This document shows positions 45,801 to 54,872 of a stretch of DNA of 64,000 nucleotides, in pieces. The notes below the pieces were generated by a model that worked only from the letters and a program-made list of their open reading frames with translations, searched no databases and had not been told where the DNA came from. The translations under genes and the position numbers were made by a program. The stretch lies in the NCBI RefSeq assembly GCF_026240945.1, contig NZ_JAPFPY010000013.1:1-64000 (forward strand), given 5' to 3'. Position 1 is the first letter of the stretch. Each line of letters begins with the position of its first letter. This DNA is from Mycolicibacterium sp. J2. Its GTDB lineage: Bacteria; Actinomycetota; Actinomycetes; Mycobacteriales; Mycobacteriaceae.

Positions 45801-46375
45801 AGGGTGGCGATGGCGACGACGTTGTTGACCACCGGAGCCCAGGCGGGCGGCCCGAAGACGTTGCGGGTGTTCAGGATTGCCATGTACACCGATGTCAGAC
45901 CGTAGAAGATGACCTGCGGTAGCAGCAGATAGGCGAACGCGGTGGTCAGCGGCCGGTTCACCTGCGGATCGCCGCCGAGCATCAGGTCGACCAGCAGGGG
46001 AGCGGCCGCCACCGAGACGATGGTCGCGATCAGCAGCAGGGTGGTGGCCAGGGTGACCAGCCGGCGCACGAACGCCGTTCCGCCGTCGGCGTCGTCGCGT
46101 TCGGCGCGGGCCAGCACCGGCACGAAGATGGCGGTGAAGGTCGCCTCCAGCACCAGGGCGGCCACCAGGTTGGGCAGCTGATTGGCCACGGTGAACGAGC
46201 TCGACAGCGCCGCGCCGAGGATCGCGGCCAGCAGCACGATGCGGAAGAAGCCGGTGATCCGGCTGATCAGGGTGGCGAACGCCATGCCCCATGACCGCGA
46301 CACCACGGCCGAATCCGACAATTCCTTGCGCGGGGCAGCGGCGGACCGCTGGGAGGCGCGTTGCGGGGCGTTCAT
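42845..46375 (-). CDS. murJ: lipid II flippase MurJ (MviN) fused to pseudokinase domain
   Basis: 1176 aa. Residues 20-540 form the 14-helix MurJ transporter. A charged linker (about 545-690) leads to a kinase-like domain (about 695-940) with no HRD or DFG motif visible, hence a pseudokinase. One more transmembrane helix (about 970-993) and an extracellular discoidin/carbohydrate-binding-like domain (about 1030-1176) follow. In M. tuberculosis the pseudokinase region is phosphorylated by PknB and then bound by FhaA; both partners are encoded left of oriC here. The start overlaps the DUF6049 gene stop. Confidence 0.95.
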   Translation of the reverse strand: MNAPQRASQRSAAAPRKELSDSAVVSRSWGMAFATLISRITGFFRIVLLAAILGAALSSSFTVANQLPNLVAALVLEATFTAIFVPVLARAERDDADGGTAFVRRLVTLATTLLLIATIVSVAAAPLLVDLMLGGDPQVNRPLTTAFAYLLLPQVIFYGLTSVYMAILNTRNVFGPPAWAPVVNNVVAIATLGLYLLVPGQLSLDPVEMGNAKLLVLGIGTTLGVVAQAAVLLVAIRRQRISLRPLWGVDDRLKKFGTMAAAMVLYVLISQIGLIVGNQIASAAAASGPAIYNYTWLVLQLPFGMIGVTVLTVVMPRLSRNAAAENGPAILADLSLATRLTMITLIPIVAFMTVAGPAIGSALFAYGNFGATDAGYLGMAITLSAFTLIPYALVLLQLRVFYAREQPWIPIVLILVITAVKIVASVLVGHLVTDPELVAGYLGLANGLGFLAGATIGYVVLRANLAPLLPSRAGGLISVDVVRTILVTIAGSMVAGLVAHVVDQLLGVEKLTEHAGAAGSLLRLLILGVIMLPIIAGVLLAARVPDAQAALRAVRRRLGRSPAAAPVPPPARVISQRPVQRVNYADQRNSYTSQRPAGTGTRKGHMVADQPGSGFPPSADGPAEAGTGAGPTTRIPRADAGDFEPDIPARPAADYGGDPTREQLPFDPPREPPIETATPGSRLPGEEDVHLIPGAIIAGGRYRLLVFHGGPPHLQFWHALDTALDRQVALTFIDPDGQLPDSEVQDILSRTSKLSAINSPGVAQILDVARTASGGLVVAEWIRGGSLAEVAETSPSPIGGARAIQSLAAAAEAAHRSGVSLSIDDPSRVRVSIEGDVALAFPATLPSATPEDDIRGIGAALYALLVNRWPLPEAGVHSGLAPADVDGTGQPVEPRSVDRDIPFQISAAAARAVQEGGGIRSAPTLLNLLQQATAVADRTDYIAPVDGAGAPAPARQFSAVAANDPDTVARRRKGLIIGLSAAGVVVVIALVVLASVLNRIFGDVGGSLDKQELGLNAPSSSSSSADGDVVKPVRATVYSPEGEADEPTLAGLAIDGNPATAWPTDTYSDPNPFPNFKNGVGLMLQLSQPTTLASVTVDVSSTGTAVQIRSAQSANPAKLEDTTVLAPATPLKKGSNTIAIPNASPTSYVLVWISTLGTVDGKNRSDISEITLKAKS

Positions 46376-48768
46376 CGTTCGTCGTCGGGGGTGTGGGCCA
46401 GCGCGGTGTCGAGCGGATCGGGCCGGTGGGCCTGGGCCGGCCGGGTCGGCGGCACCAGATCGGCGCGGTCGGGTTGGCCGCGGAACCGGTGCCAGAGGCG
46501 CCGGCCGACCAGCAGCGCCAGGATCACCCCACCGGTGAGAGTGATGAAGAACAGCACCTTGCCGTAGGCGTTGGAGTGCACCGACAACCGCACCTGCTCA
46601 CCCAGTGACATGCCGTCGGCGGTGCTCAACCCCACGTCCACGGCGACGCGCTGGGTGAAGTGCACCTCGATCGGGACGCGCAGCGGCAGATAGCCGGGGG
46701 GCAATTCGATCTCCCCGGGATCGGTCACCGTCATCCCGGGCGGCGCGTCGATGTGCAACCGCACCCGGATGGGTACCGGAAGGTCGTTGCGCAGGGCCAG
46801 CGGCAGCGGGCTGCGTTCGGTCGCCAAGGTGTACGAGCCGCCGGGGTTGACGATCGTCACCGCGTGGACGATATCGGACACCGTGCGGGTGACCGTCGAA
46901 AGCCGTTGCTGCGCAAGCCCGTTACGGGCATCGGGGGGTACCGTCTGGCTCAGTGCGCGCAGCATGTCCTCACGCAGCGGCGCGGTGTAGGCCGCGCCGG
47001 TGAGCCCGGTCTGCTCGTCGGTGGTCAGCGCGGAGGTGAGCTGCGACAGCCGCCCGGTGGTCAGGCCGATGCCGGCGATGACGTCGTCGTCGATCCGGGC
47101 GCGCGGGTTGCCGTCGATGGCCGGGGGGCTGCTGTCCACGGGCGGCGCGGCGGCCGAGGTCTCGGCGATCAGGGCGGGCAGCGGTCGTGGCACCGCCAGC
47201 CCGGCGCGGATGGTGCTGGAGATCGCGCTGAACACCGCCTGGGCTTCGTCCGGCCGCAGATCCCAGCCCAGCGGCGGCATGACGATCTGGGTGCGGGGCT
47301 CGCTGTCCGGTAGCAGGCCACGCCACAACAGCGCGCCCAGCGCGTCCTGCAGGCGGGCCACCGCGGAGTCGTGTTTGAGGGGGATGGTCAGCCCCGAGTC
47401 GACGTAGGTGGGGGTTTGCGGATCGCTCCCGACGCCGGCCAGCGCGGCTCCCACCATGGGATCGAACGGGGCGGTGACCAGCTGCGGTGCGTCACGGCGT
47501 GGCTGCAACGCCACCGTGCCGGAACCGTCACCGGTCAGTGGGGCGGCGGCGATCGCGACGGTCGGCCCCTGGGTACCCAGCACCTGGGCCGCCCGCTGGG
47601 TCAGCGGTCCGTCACCGAGCAGGGTGGCCCCCCGTACCGACTTCACCCCGAGGATCTGGTCGACGATATCGGTGGCAGAGGCGATGGCGGCGCCGTTCAG
47701 CGCGGCATCCCCGACCCGGTCCAGGGCATCCAGATCGGCTTGGGCGTAGACCGTCGAGGTCACACACGTGCGTTGGGCCAGCGCCTTGAGCCGGTTGAGC
47801 CAGTCCACCGCCGCTTCCTTGCCCGTGCCGGGCCGGGTCGGTGCGCCCATGCCGCCGTCGGGTTCGGCGCTGACCACATAACCGGCGGTCATCGCGTTCA
47901 CGGTGACCAGCAGGTCCGGGTCCACGGCCAGGCACAGCGCGGTACGCACCGTGCCGTCCGGATCGACCTCGGGGCTGGTCGCGAAATCGGCCGCCGACAG
48001 CAGGGTGTCCAGGCGACCACCCGAGGCCAACGAGGTGGCCAGGTCGTCGTCGATCAACCGCACCGGTGTGGTGCCGCCGGGAATGCCCGCGGCCAGTCGC
48101 GGCCGGTCGGCCAGCGGCCACAGCACCGTGGTGGCCACCGGCTTGGTGGTGTCGGGTGCCACGACGGCGCCGAGCGCCGCCCCCTCGCCCGAGTCGGCGC
48201 TGTCGGTCGGGTCGGCAGGCACGCCGAGCACCGGTAGCAGGAAACGCGCGTCGTCGAGGCGGGCCGGCTCGCCGTAGTCGGGTGTGCCGTTCACGTTGAC
48301 CAGCACCGGGTAGACGCCCGGCTTGTCGATGCGCAGTGACGGCGTCCGGTCGGCCCGCACGGGATAGCTCAGGGTGAACGGAACCTGTTGCCCGCGCTCC
48401 AATTCCGGTGCCACCGTGATGAAGTCGGCCACCGGTTCGTACTGGTCCAGGTTCGCGGACAGATTGGTGCGCAGCCCCGGTGCGGCCGTCACGGCCGCGG
48501 CGTGCTCGAGCCGCACGACGATATCGCGCACCGGCCGGTCGCCGATATTGCTCACGGTGCCGGTCACGGTGACCACCGCGTCGCTGGTGGTCGTGACGAT
48601 GTCGGGGGTGACGCGGTCGATCTGCAGGTGGAGGAACTGTGCCGACCCGGGTTCACCCGCGGCTGCCCGCGGCGAGATCGCGGGGGCGGCGAACAGGATG
48701 AGCAACGCGGCGGCGGCGAGGAAGCGGAGAACAATCACCGCCCTCGAAGTCACGGGCCGTTTCCGCAT
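46372..48768 (-). CDS. DUF6049 secreted membrane protein (Rv3909-like)
   Basis: 798 aa from the ATG at 48768, overlapping the mutT4 end by 19 nt; longer frames run antisense or through mutT4 and look untranslated. Signal peptide ([18 protein letters not shown]), a large outer region with CARF-like/invasin-type beta segments ([21 protein letters not shown]), and a C-terminal transmembrane helix ([22 protein letters not shown]) with a short basic tail. It is always next to murJ in mycobacteria; a role in envelope assembly is inferred from position only. Confidence 0.85.
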   Translation of the reverse strand: MRKRPVTSRAVIVLRFLAAAALLILFAAPAISPRAAAGEPGSAQFLHLQIDRVTPDIVTTTSDAVVTVTGTVSNIGDRPVRDIVVRLEHAAAVTAAPGLRTNLSANLDQYEPVADFITVAPELERGQQVPFTLSYPVRADRTPSLRIDKPGVYPVLVNVNGTPDYGEPARLDDARFLLPVLGVPADPTDSADSGEGAALGAVVAPDTTKPVATTVLWPLADRPRLAAGIPGGTTPVRLIDDDLATSLASGGRLDTLLSAADFATSPEVDPDGTVRTALCLAVDPDLLVTVNAMTAGYVVSAEPDGGMGAPTRPGTGKEAAVDWLNRLKALAQRTCVTSTVYAQADLDALDRVGDAALNGAAIASATDIVDQILGVKSVRGATLLGDGPLTQRAAQVLGTQGPTVAIAAAPLTGDGSGTVALQPRRDAPQLVTAPFDPMVGAALAGVGSDPQTPTYVDSGLTIPLKHDSAVARLQDALGALLWRGLLPDSEPRTQIVMPPLGWDLRPDEAQAVFSAISSTIRAGLAVPRPLPALIAETSAAAPPVDSSPPAIDGNPRARIDDDVIAGIGLTTGRLSQLTSALTTDEQTGLTGAAYTAPLREDMLRALSQTVPPDARNGLAQQRLSTVTRTVSDIVHAVTIVNPGGSYTLATERSPLPLALRNDLPVPIRVRLHIDAPPGMTVTDPGEIELPPGYLPLRVPIEVHFTQRVAVDVGLSTADGMSLGEQVRLSVHSNAYGKVLFFITLTGGVILALLVGRRLWHRFRGQPDRADLVPPTRPAQAHRPDPLDTALAHTPDDER

Positions 48769-49523
48769 CCGTTCGCCCGCCGCCGGGGTGAGTCCTCCTG
48801 GCGCCGGTTCCTGGTGTGCGAATGGGTCTGCGGACGCCGCCTGGGCGAGCTGTGCGGCAAGGGCGGCAGTGCTGCGGGTCCGTCGGTCTGCAGCTTGTCG
48901 ATGAGTTCGCCGGCGACTTCGGCGAGCCGCCGCTCGTCGGCGTAGGCCAACCGGGCCGGCAGGTCCTCCAGCGGCACCCACGCGACCTCGGTGACCTCGA
49001 CATCGTCATCGGAGAGTTCGCCGCCCAGGAAACGCATCAGGTAATGGTGCACCGTCTTGTGTACGCGGCGCCCCTCGGTCACGAACCAGTAGTCGATGCT
49101 GCCGAGGGCGGCCAGCACGCTGCCCTGGATACCGGTCTCCTCGGCGACCTCGCGGATGGCGGTCTGTTCGGCGGTCTCGCCCATCTCGATATGGCCCTTG
49201 GGCAGCGACCAGAGCATCCGCCCGCGCCGGTCGATCCGGCCGATCAGCGCGGCGACCTGGCTCTCCTTCGGACCGTCGATCCCGTCGATGACAAGTCCGC
49301 CCGCTGACGTCTCGTGCACCGTGCGCAACCGTTCCTGGGCCCGCCGCGGCGGACGTTGCTGGCGGTTCTGGCCGGGTTTGGCCGGACTGGGGGTCTTCTC
49401 GGTGGCCGGTTCGTCGGCGTTGGAGACGGGCTGCTCGGATGCGGGTGTCGGGGGACCGGCAGCGCGGCGTCCGCGGCGACGCCCTCGGCGCCGTCGCGGT
49501 TTGGCTTGTTCGCCGTCCGACAC
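48750..49523 (-). CDS. mutT4: NUDIX hydrolase MutT4
   Basis: 257 aa from the GTG at 49523 ([20 protein letters not shown]). The NUDIX box is complete in [20 protein letters not shown] plus TGI. A highly basic N-terminus and a Pro-rich linker precede the domain (about 85-220). The MutT4 family removes damaged nucleotides or diadenosine polyphosphates. It is divergent from pcnA, with 111 nt between starts. Confidence 0.93.
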   Translation of the reverse strand: MSDGEQAKPRRRRGRRRGRRAAGPPTPASEQPVSNADEPATEKTPSPAKPGQNRQQRPPRRAQERLRTVHETSAGGLVIDGIDGPKESQVAALIGRIDRRGRMLWSLPKGHIEMGETAEQTAIREVAEETGIQGSVLAALGSIDYWFVTEGRRVHKTVHHYLMRFLGGELSDDDVEVTEVAWVPLEDLPARLAYADERRLAEVAGELIDKLQTDGPAALPPLPHSSPRRRPQTHSHTRNRRQEDSPRRRANGCGNGP

Positions 49524-49634
49524 CCAAGCGATAGTAGCTGCCGCGGCAGGCCGTCCTCGCCACACTGGCCCGGTCGTGGCCGGGCTGTCGCCGGGTCGTT
49601 ATCGCCGGGATGGTCGTCACTAGACTCACCGAAC

Positions 49635-51110
49635 GTGCCGAACCACCCGACCCCGGAAGCCGCCGACGCCGAACTGCTGGCCGGCGCCTGGGTGGCGCTG
49701 AGCGAGTACCGGCCGCTGCTCGCCGACCTCGGCGCGGTGTTCGCCGCCGCCGGACATGAGCTGTACCTGGTGGGCGGAAGTGTCCGCGACGCCCTGCTCG
49801 GCCGGGTGTACACCGACCTGGACTTCACCACCGACGCCAGGCCCGAGCAGATGCAGAAGCTGCTGCGCGGCTGGGGCGACGCGCTGTGGGACACCGGCAT
49901 CGAGTTCGGCACGATCGGCGTGGCCAAGGGTGCACACCGGCTGGAGATCACCACCTTCCGCTCCGACAGTTATGACCAGGTGACGCGCAACCCGCAGGTC
50001 AGCTTCGGTGACACCCTCGAAGAGGACCTGGTGCGCCGCGATTTCACGGTCAACGCGATGGCCGTGCGGATCACCGGGGACGGGCCGACCGAGTTCTGCG
50101 ACCCGCTGGGCGGCCTGGCGGCGCTGCGCGCCAAGGTGCTCGACACCCCGTCGGCGCCGCAGGTGTCGTTCGGCGACGATCCGTTGCGGATGCTGCGGGC
50201 GGCCCGGTTCGTCTCCCAACTGGGCTTCACCGTCGCACCGCGGGTGCTGGAGGCGCTGCTGGACATGGCGCCGCAGCTGGAACGGATCACCGCCGAGCGG
50301 GTGGCCGCCGAACTGGACAAGCTGTTGCTGGGCGTCGACCCGGTCGCCGGGGTGGATCTGATGGTGCAAACCGGGCTGGGTGATGTGGTGTTGCCCGAGG
50401 TCGGCGACATGCGGATGGCCATCGACGAACACCATCAGCACAAGGATGTGTATTGGCATTCGCTGACGGTGCTGCGCCAGGCCGTCGACCTCGAGGACCC
50501 CTTGCCTGAGGGAGGCCCCGATCTGGTGCTGCGCTGGGCGGCGCTGCTGCACGATATCGGCAAGCCAGCGACCCGCAGGCACGAATCCGACGGCGGGGTG
50601 AGCTTCCATCATCACGAGGTGGTCGGCGCCAAGATGGCGCGCAAGCGGCTGCGCGCGCTGAAGTACTCCAAGCAGATGGTCGACGACGTGTCCCAGCTGG
50701 TGTATCTGCACCTGCGCTTCCACGGGTATGCGGATGCGGCGGGGACGGGCCGGTGGACCGATTCGGCGGTGCGCCGGTACGTCACCGACGCCGGGCCGTT
50801 GCTCAGCCGGCTGCACAAGTTGGTGCGGGCGGATTGCACCACCCGCAACAAGCGGCGGGCGGCCCGGCTGCAGGCCAACTACGACGACCTGGAGGCGCGG
50901 ATCGTCGAACTGGCCGAGAAAGAGGACCTGCAGCGGGTGCGGCCCGATCTGGACGGCAACGAGATCATGGAGATTCTCGGTATCCCGGCGGGGCCCGAGG
51001 TCGGCCAGGCGTGGAAGTACCTCAAGGAACTCCGGCTGGACCGCGGACCGCTCGAGCACGACGAGGCCGTCGCCGAACTCAAGAAATGGTGGAACGCGCG
51101 CCCACGCTGA
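49635..51110 (+). CDS. pcnA: CCA tRNA nucleotidyltransferase / poly(A) polymerase family (PcnA)
   Basis: 491 aa from the GTG at 49635. Nucleotidyltransferase signature LVGGSVRDALLGR and metal site DLDFTTDA; RRDFTVNAMA; then an HD domain with LLHDIGKPATR. It adds or repairs the 3' CCA of tRNAs. This matters locally because tRNA-Ala and tRNA-Ile lack an encoded CCA. It is equivalent to Rv3907c. Confidence 0.94.
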   Translation: MPNHPTPEAADAELLAGAWVALSEYRPLLADLGAVFAAAGHELYLVGGSVRDALLGRVYTDLDFTTDARPEQMQKLLRGWGDALWDTGIEFGTIGVAKGAHRLEITTFRSDSYDQVTRNPQVSFGDTLEEDLVRRDFTVNAMAVRITGDGPTEFCDPLGGLAALRAKVLDTPSAPQVSFGDDPLRMLRAARFVSQLGFTVAPRVLEALLDMAPQLERITAERVAAELDKLLLGVDPVAGVDLMVQTGLGDVVLPEVGDMRMAIDEHHQHKDVYWHSLTVLRQAVDLEDPLPEGGPDLVLRWAALLHDIGKPATRRHESDGGVSFHHHEVVGAKMARKRLRALKYSKQMVDDVSQLVYLHLRFHGYADAAGTGRWTDSAVRRYVTDAGPLLSRLHKLVRADCTTRNKRRAARLQANYDDLEARIVELAEKEDLQRVRPDLDGNEIMEILGIPAGPEVGQAWKYLKELRLDRGPLEHDEAVAELKKWWNARPR

Positions 51111-51126
51111 TGCGTCTGTAAAGGGC

Positions 51127-51627
51127 ATGGACTACTGCCTGGCCGACGGTGACGGCGGCGCCACCATGTTCTCCGCGGAGCCGGTTGTCGACGTCGACGG
51201 GGACGGGCTGCTCGACGGCGTCGGACTCGATCTGGACGGGGACGGTCTGGTCGACGACGCGCTCGCCGATCTGGACCGCGATGGGCTGGCCGAGCACGGG
51301 GTGCACGACGTGGGGGCCGCCGGCGCCGCGTATTTCACTGACGACGGTTCTGGCACATGGGCTTTGGCGGCGGATGCCGGCGCTCGGGGTGGGCAGCTGC
51401 GCTGGTTCGGGCTGGACGGGGTCGAGCAGAGCGGGGGTCCGGTCGTGGATTTCGACGGCGACGGCCAGGTGGACGACCGGCTGCTGGACACCGATGGCGA
51501 CGGACTGGCCGACCGGGCATTGGCGGGGGAGGCCGCCTACGCCGATCGCGATGCCGACGGGCATTGGGACATCAAGCTCGTCGATGCCGACGGGGACGGG
51601 GCCGCGGATTCAGCGAGCGAGGTGTAG
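51127..51627 (+). CDS. Asp/Gly-rich calcium-binding-like repeat protein (Rv3906c-like)
   Basis: 166 aa, ATG at 51127, 16 nt after pcnA. The sequence consists largely of DxDGDG-type repeats (VDVDGDGLLDG, LDLDGDGLVDD, DTDGDGLADR, DADGDGAADS), which resemble calcium-binding loops of thrombospondin type 3 or dockerin modules. No signal peptide is seen, so a cytoplasmic or non-classically exported protein is likely. Related to Rv3906c by position. Calcium binding is inferred. Confidence 0.75.
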   Translation: MDYCLADGDGGATMFSAEPVVDVDGDGLLDGVGLDLDGDGLVDDALADLDRDGLAEHGVHDVGAAGAAYFTDDGSGTWALAADAGARGGQLRWFGLDGVEQSGGPVVDFDGDGQVDDRLLDTDGDGLADRALAGEAAYADRDADGHWDIKLVDADGDGAADSASEV

Positions 51628-51645
51628 GCCGGCGGGCCCCGCCGC

Positions 51646-52431
51646 TCAGCCCCGGCCGGCGCCGGGTGGCCCCGCGAACGCCTGCGCGATGGTCAGCCAG
51701 GTCGCGGCGTCCGCACCGACGGCGGTCACGTCCAGTTCGGCCGGGGCCCGGCGCTGGGTGACCAGCATGCAGAAGTCCTCGGCAAGCCCGGTCACCGTCT
51801 GGGCCGCGTCGTCGGGTCCCCACGTCCACGAATCCCCGTCTGGCGCTTGCAGTTTCACGTGAAACGGTGCAGTTGGCGGCGTGAGGCCGTGCACGGTGAA
51901 GGCGAAGTCGCGGGTCCGCACGCCGATATGGGCGATGGACCGCAGCCGTGCCGTCGGCTCGCGGCGCACCCCGAGCGCGTCGGCGACGTCGAGGCCGTGC
52001 GCCCAGGTCTCCATCAGCCGGGCGGTCGCCATCGACGCAGCGCTCATCGGCGGTCCGAACCACGGCAGCTTGCGACCGTCCTCGACGGTACGCAGCGCGT
52101 CGTGCAACCGGGATCGGTCGGCGCGCCAACCAGCCAACAGCTCCGCCGGGGGAGTGCCGGCCAGTCGCTCGGCACCTTCATCGACGAAGCCGAGCGGGTT
52201 CTCGGCGGCCTCGGCCACCGTCTGCCGAAAGGCGGCTTCGTCGGTGACCGCCTGCAGCGAGGTCTGGTCCGTCCACCACAGGTGCGCGATCTGATGGGCG
52301 ATGGTCCAGCCGGGGGCGGGCGTCGGGGTCTGCCAGGCCTGCTCGGGCAGCTCGGCAACCAACGCGTCCAGCACGTCGCTCTCGGCCTGCAGGTCGGCGA
52401 TGATCGGTCCGGCTCCAGCCACGGGTGACAC
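51646..52431 (-). CDS. TIGR03084 / maleylpyruvate-isomerase-type metal-binding protein
   Basis: 261 aa. DinB/MDMPI-like N-terminal helical bundle with [10 protein letters not shown], a likely metal-binding site, and a second conserved [12 protein letters not shown]. The C-terminal half resembles the sterol-carrier-like tail of TIGR03084 proteins. It corresponds to Rv0036c. Thiol-dependent isomerase or transferase activity is possible but unproven. A perfect parS core lies inside, encoding PFHVKL. It follows the MFS gene by 1 nt. Confidence 0.8.
   Translation of the reverse strand: MSPVAGAGPIIADLQAESDVLDALVAELPEQAWQTPTPAPGWTIAHQIAHLWWTDQTSLQAVTDEAAFRQTVAEAAENPLGFVDEGAERLAGTPPAELLAGWRADRSRLHDALRTVEDGRKLPWFGPPMSAASMATARLMETWAHGLDVADALGVRREPTARLRSIAHIGVRTRDFAFTVHGLTPPTAPFHVKLQAPDGDSWTWGPDDAAQTVTGLAEDFCMLVTQRRAPAELDVTAVGADAATWLTIAQAFAGPPGAGRG
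51852..51865. promoter_or_regulatory. parS: third parS-type palindrome within a coding gene
   Basis: GTTTCACGTGAAAC, the perfect 14-bp parS core, lies 16 kb right of the sites near parAB, inside the TIGR03084-type gene. A chance 14-mer is very unlikely in 64 kb. Rapid growers are known to carry a third parS near oriC. Confidence 0.85.
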
Positions 52432-52432
52432 C

Positions 52433-53731
52433 CTAGCCCCGGTCCGGAACCGGTCTGCCGCGTCTACCGATCCAGGCGTGCAACGCGAGTCCGATCAGGT
52501 AGAGCGCCGCGCCGGCACAGACCAGTGCCGGCGACCGGCCGTCGGCCGGGATCACCGCGGCCGCCGCGGTGACGGCCAGCACGAACGACATCCAGAACAA
52601 CGCGTCCTGGACGGTGAACACGTGCCCGCGCAGGGCGTCGTCGACGTCGATCTGCATGGCACTGTCCGCGCACAGCTTCACCACCTGTCCGGCCGCACCC
52701 AAGATGAAGCCGCAGACGATCATCACCGGCACGGCGAGGGTGATCGCGCACAGCTGCACCGCCGCCGCCAGCGCGAGTGCCCCGTTGGCCGCGCGGTACC
52801 GGCCCCAGCGCCCGACCAGGGCCGGGGTCAGCAGGGTGGCCAGCAGCGCACCGGCCCCGGCGGCGCCGACGAACAGCACCGTGGTGCCCAATCCGACGCC
52901 CGCGACCTCCTGATCACCGATGTGCCGAACGATCACCAACACCATCAGGGTGTTGATGCCGAAGGCCATCCGGTGCGCTGCCAGCCCACTGAGCGTCGCG
53001 GCGACGGTCGGCACCGACAGCACCGTGCGCGCCCCGTGCACCCAACCGGTGAACACGGCATAGGCCACCGACCCGTGCACCGCGCGGGCGCTGTCGTCGG
53101 GGCCCAGCACGTGCGGGGAGAAACGCACCGACAACCACAACGCACCCAGGATGGGCAGCGCGGCCAAGAAGATCACCACGGCGGCCCCGGCGTCGTTCGC
53201 GCCGAGCAGCCACCGCGGAAGCAGCATGAAATTGGCGCCGAGGAAGGTCGCCACGGAGGCCGTCGCGGTGGCCACCGAGTTCATGGCGACCACCTTGTCG
53301 CGCGGCACCACGTGCGGCAGCGCGGCCGACAACCCGGACGAGACGAACCGGGTGAACCCGTTGACCAGCAGCGCTCCGAGCAGCAGCACCAGATTGGGTG
53401 AGTCGACGGCCAGCGCGGTGGCCACGGCAAGCACCAGCGCCAGCCGGCCGGCATTGGCGCCCACCAGCACCCAGCGGCGGTCCCAGCGGTCCAGCAGCGG
53501 GCCGGCGAACGGGCCGAGGATCGAATAGGGCAGGAACAGCACGGCGAACGACAGTGCGACCTCCCACGGCCGCGCCGCCCGTTCGGGGTTGAACAGGATG
53601 GCGCCGGCCAGGCCGGCCTGGAACAGTCCGTCGCCGAACTGGCTGACTGCCCGCAGTTCCAGCAGTCGCCGGAATTCGGGCATGCCGCGGACCGCCTGCC
53701 AGCCGGTGTCAGGTGGGCGGGTGTCGGTCAT
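52433..53731 (-). CDS. major facilitator superfamily transporter (Rv0037c-like)
   Basis: 432 aa with about 10-12 transmembrane helices. It has an intracellular loop [19 protein letters not shown], an MFS motif-A variant. The substrate is not predictable; the family resembles drug or macrolide exporters. It overlaps nothing but follows the yqgE promoter region, divergent with a 129-nt gap, and is coupled to the TIGR03084-type gene downstream. Confidence 0.87.
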   Translation of the reverse strand: MTDTRPPDTGWQAVRGMPEFRRLLELRAVSQFGDGLFQAGLAGAILFNPERAARPWEVALSFAVLFLPYSILGPFAGPLLDRWDRRWVLVGANAGRLALVLAVATALAVDSPNLVLLLGALLVNGFTRFVSSGLSAALPHVVPRDKVVAMNSVATATASVATFLGANFMLLPRWLLGANDAGAAVVIFLAALPILGALWLSVRFSPHVLGPDDSARAVHGSVAYAVFTGWVHGARTVLSVPTVAATLSGLAAHRMAFGINTLMVLVIVRHIGDQEVAGVGLGTTVLFVGAAGAGALLATLLTPALVGRWGRYRAANGALALAAAVQLCAITLAVPVMIVCGFILGAAGQVVKLCADSAMQIDVDDALRGHVFTVQDALFWMSFVLAVTAAAAVIPADGRSPALVCAGAALYLIGLALHAWIGRRGRPVPDRG

Positions 53732-53860
53732 GTGGTTTCAGATCCTGTCCGGGCCGGGCGGTGCCAACAAGCCGTCCGCACCCGGAATCCACCCTACAAA
53801 TATCCCGGCGGGCCGTGGTTGTTCGTCACGACGTGCGGCCGCTGGTGCGATGATGGACCG

Positions 53861-54466
53861 GTGGCGCACCCAGAGGATCCGGAGGATTACCCGACTCCGA
53901 CGGCACCTCGGGTGCGGGCCGGAACGCTGTTGCTCGCCGAGACGGATCTGCTCGAGCCGACGTTCCGGCGCAGCGTCATCTACATCGTGGAGCACAACGA
54001 GGGCGGCACGCTCGGAGTGGTGCTCAACCGCGCCAGCGAGACGGCGGTGTACAACGTGCTCCCGCAGTGGGCCAAGCTTGCGGTGAAGCCCAAGACGATG
54101 TTCGTCGGCGGACCGGTGAAGCGCGATTCCGCACTGTGTCTGGCCACCCTGCGGGTCGGGATGAGTGCGAGCGACGCGCCCGGATTGCGTCACGTGCAGG
54201 GCCGGGTGGTGATGGTCGACCTGGACGCCGATCCCGAGGCGATCGCCCCGGTGGTGGAGGGCGTGCGGATTTTCGCCGGTTACTCCGGGTGGACCATCGG
54301 CCAGCTCGACGGCGAGATCGAACGCGACGACTGGATCGTGCTGTCGGCGCTGCCGTCGGACATCCTGGTGGAACCGCGGGTGGACCTGTGGGCCCGGGTG
54401 CTGCGGCGCCAGCCGCTACCACTGTCCATGCTGGCCACCCATCCGATCGACCTCAGCAGGAACTGA
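53861..54466 (+). CDS. YqgE/AlgH family protein (UPF0301)
   Basis: 201 aa from the GTG at 53861. Typical UPF0301 motifs are AGTLLLAETDLLEPTFRRSV, HNEGGTLGVVLNR, FVGGPVKRD, and AGYSGWTIGQLDGEI. The molecular function is unknown in mycobacteria; the equivalent is Rv0038. It converges on the next gene with a 9-nt gap. Confidence 0.92.
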   Translation: MAHPEDPEDYPTPTAPRVRAGTLLLAETDLLEPTFRRSVIYIVEHNEGGTLGVVLNRASETAVYNVLPQWAKLAVKPKTMFVGGPVKRDSALCLATLRVGMSASDAPGLRHVQGRVVMVDLDADPEAIAPVVEGVRIFAGYSGWTIGQLDGEIERDDWIVLSALPSDILVEPRVDLWARVLRRQPLPLSMLATHPIDLSRN

Positions 54467-54475
54467 CTCCGGCGT

Positions 54476-54841
54476 TCAGCCGCAGGACAGGGTGCACGAG
54501 GCGCATGACCCGGCGCAGCTCGAACCGGTCTGCGCCTTGGCGAGTTCCTCGGCGGCCTCGGCCCTGGCGACCAGCTTGGCGTTCTGCCAGCACCCGGCCG
54601 CGACGGTGCCGATCGCACCCAGCACGCACACCAGGAGCACCAGCAGCGCCGTCGACCCCGGCTTGACCAGGGTCACCACGCCGCCGGCGGCGAGCATCGC
54701 CGCGGCCGCGAACTGAGTGGGCGCGACGGCGCGCAGCACCTGACGGACGGGATCGGCGGAGTGCGGGCGGGTCAGCGTCCAGCCGGCAACACCGGCCGTG
54801 GCGGCCGCGGCGCACAGACACAACACGGCGGCGACGAGCAT
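54476..54841 (-). CDS. small membrane protein with Cys-rich tail (Rv0039c-like)
   Basis: 121 aa from the ATG at 54841; a longer in-frame reading antisense into mtc28 is rejected. Three hydrophobic helices (about 4-20, 42-60 and 67-85) are followed by a charged helix (LVARAEAAEELAKAQ) and the C-terminal CAGSCASCTLSCG, four cysteines in thirteen residues. The cluster might bind a metal or Fe-S centre. It is conserved in position as Rv0039c. Function unknown. Confidence 0.75.
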   Translation of the reverse strand: MLVAAVLCLCAAAATAGVAGWTLTRPHSADPVRQVLRAVAPTQFAAAAMLAAGGVVTLVKPGSTALLVLLVCVLGAIGTVAAGCWQNAKLVARAEAAEELAKAQTGSSCAGSCASCTLSCG

Positions 54842-54872
54842 GCGCCCCAGGATACGAGGCGCCCGGAATCCG

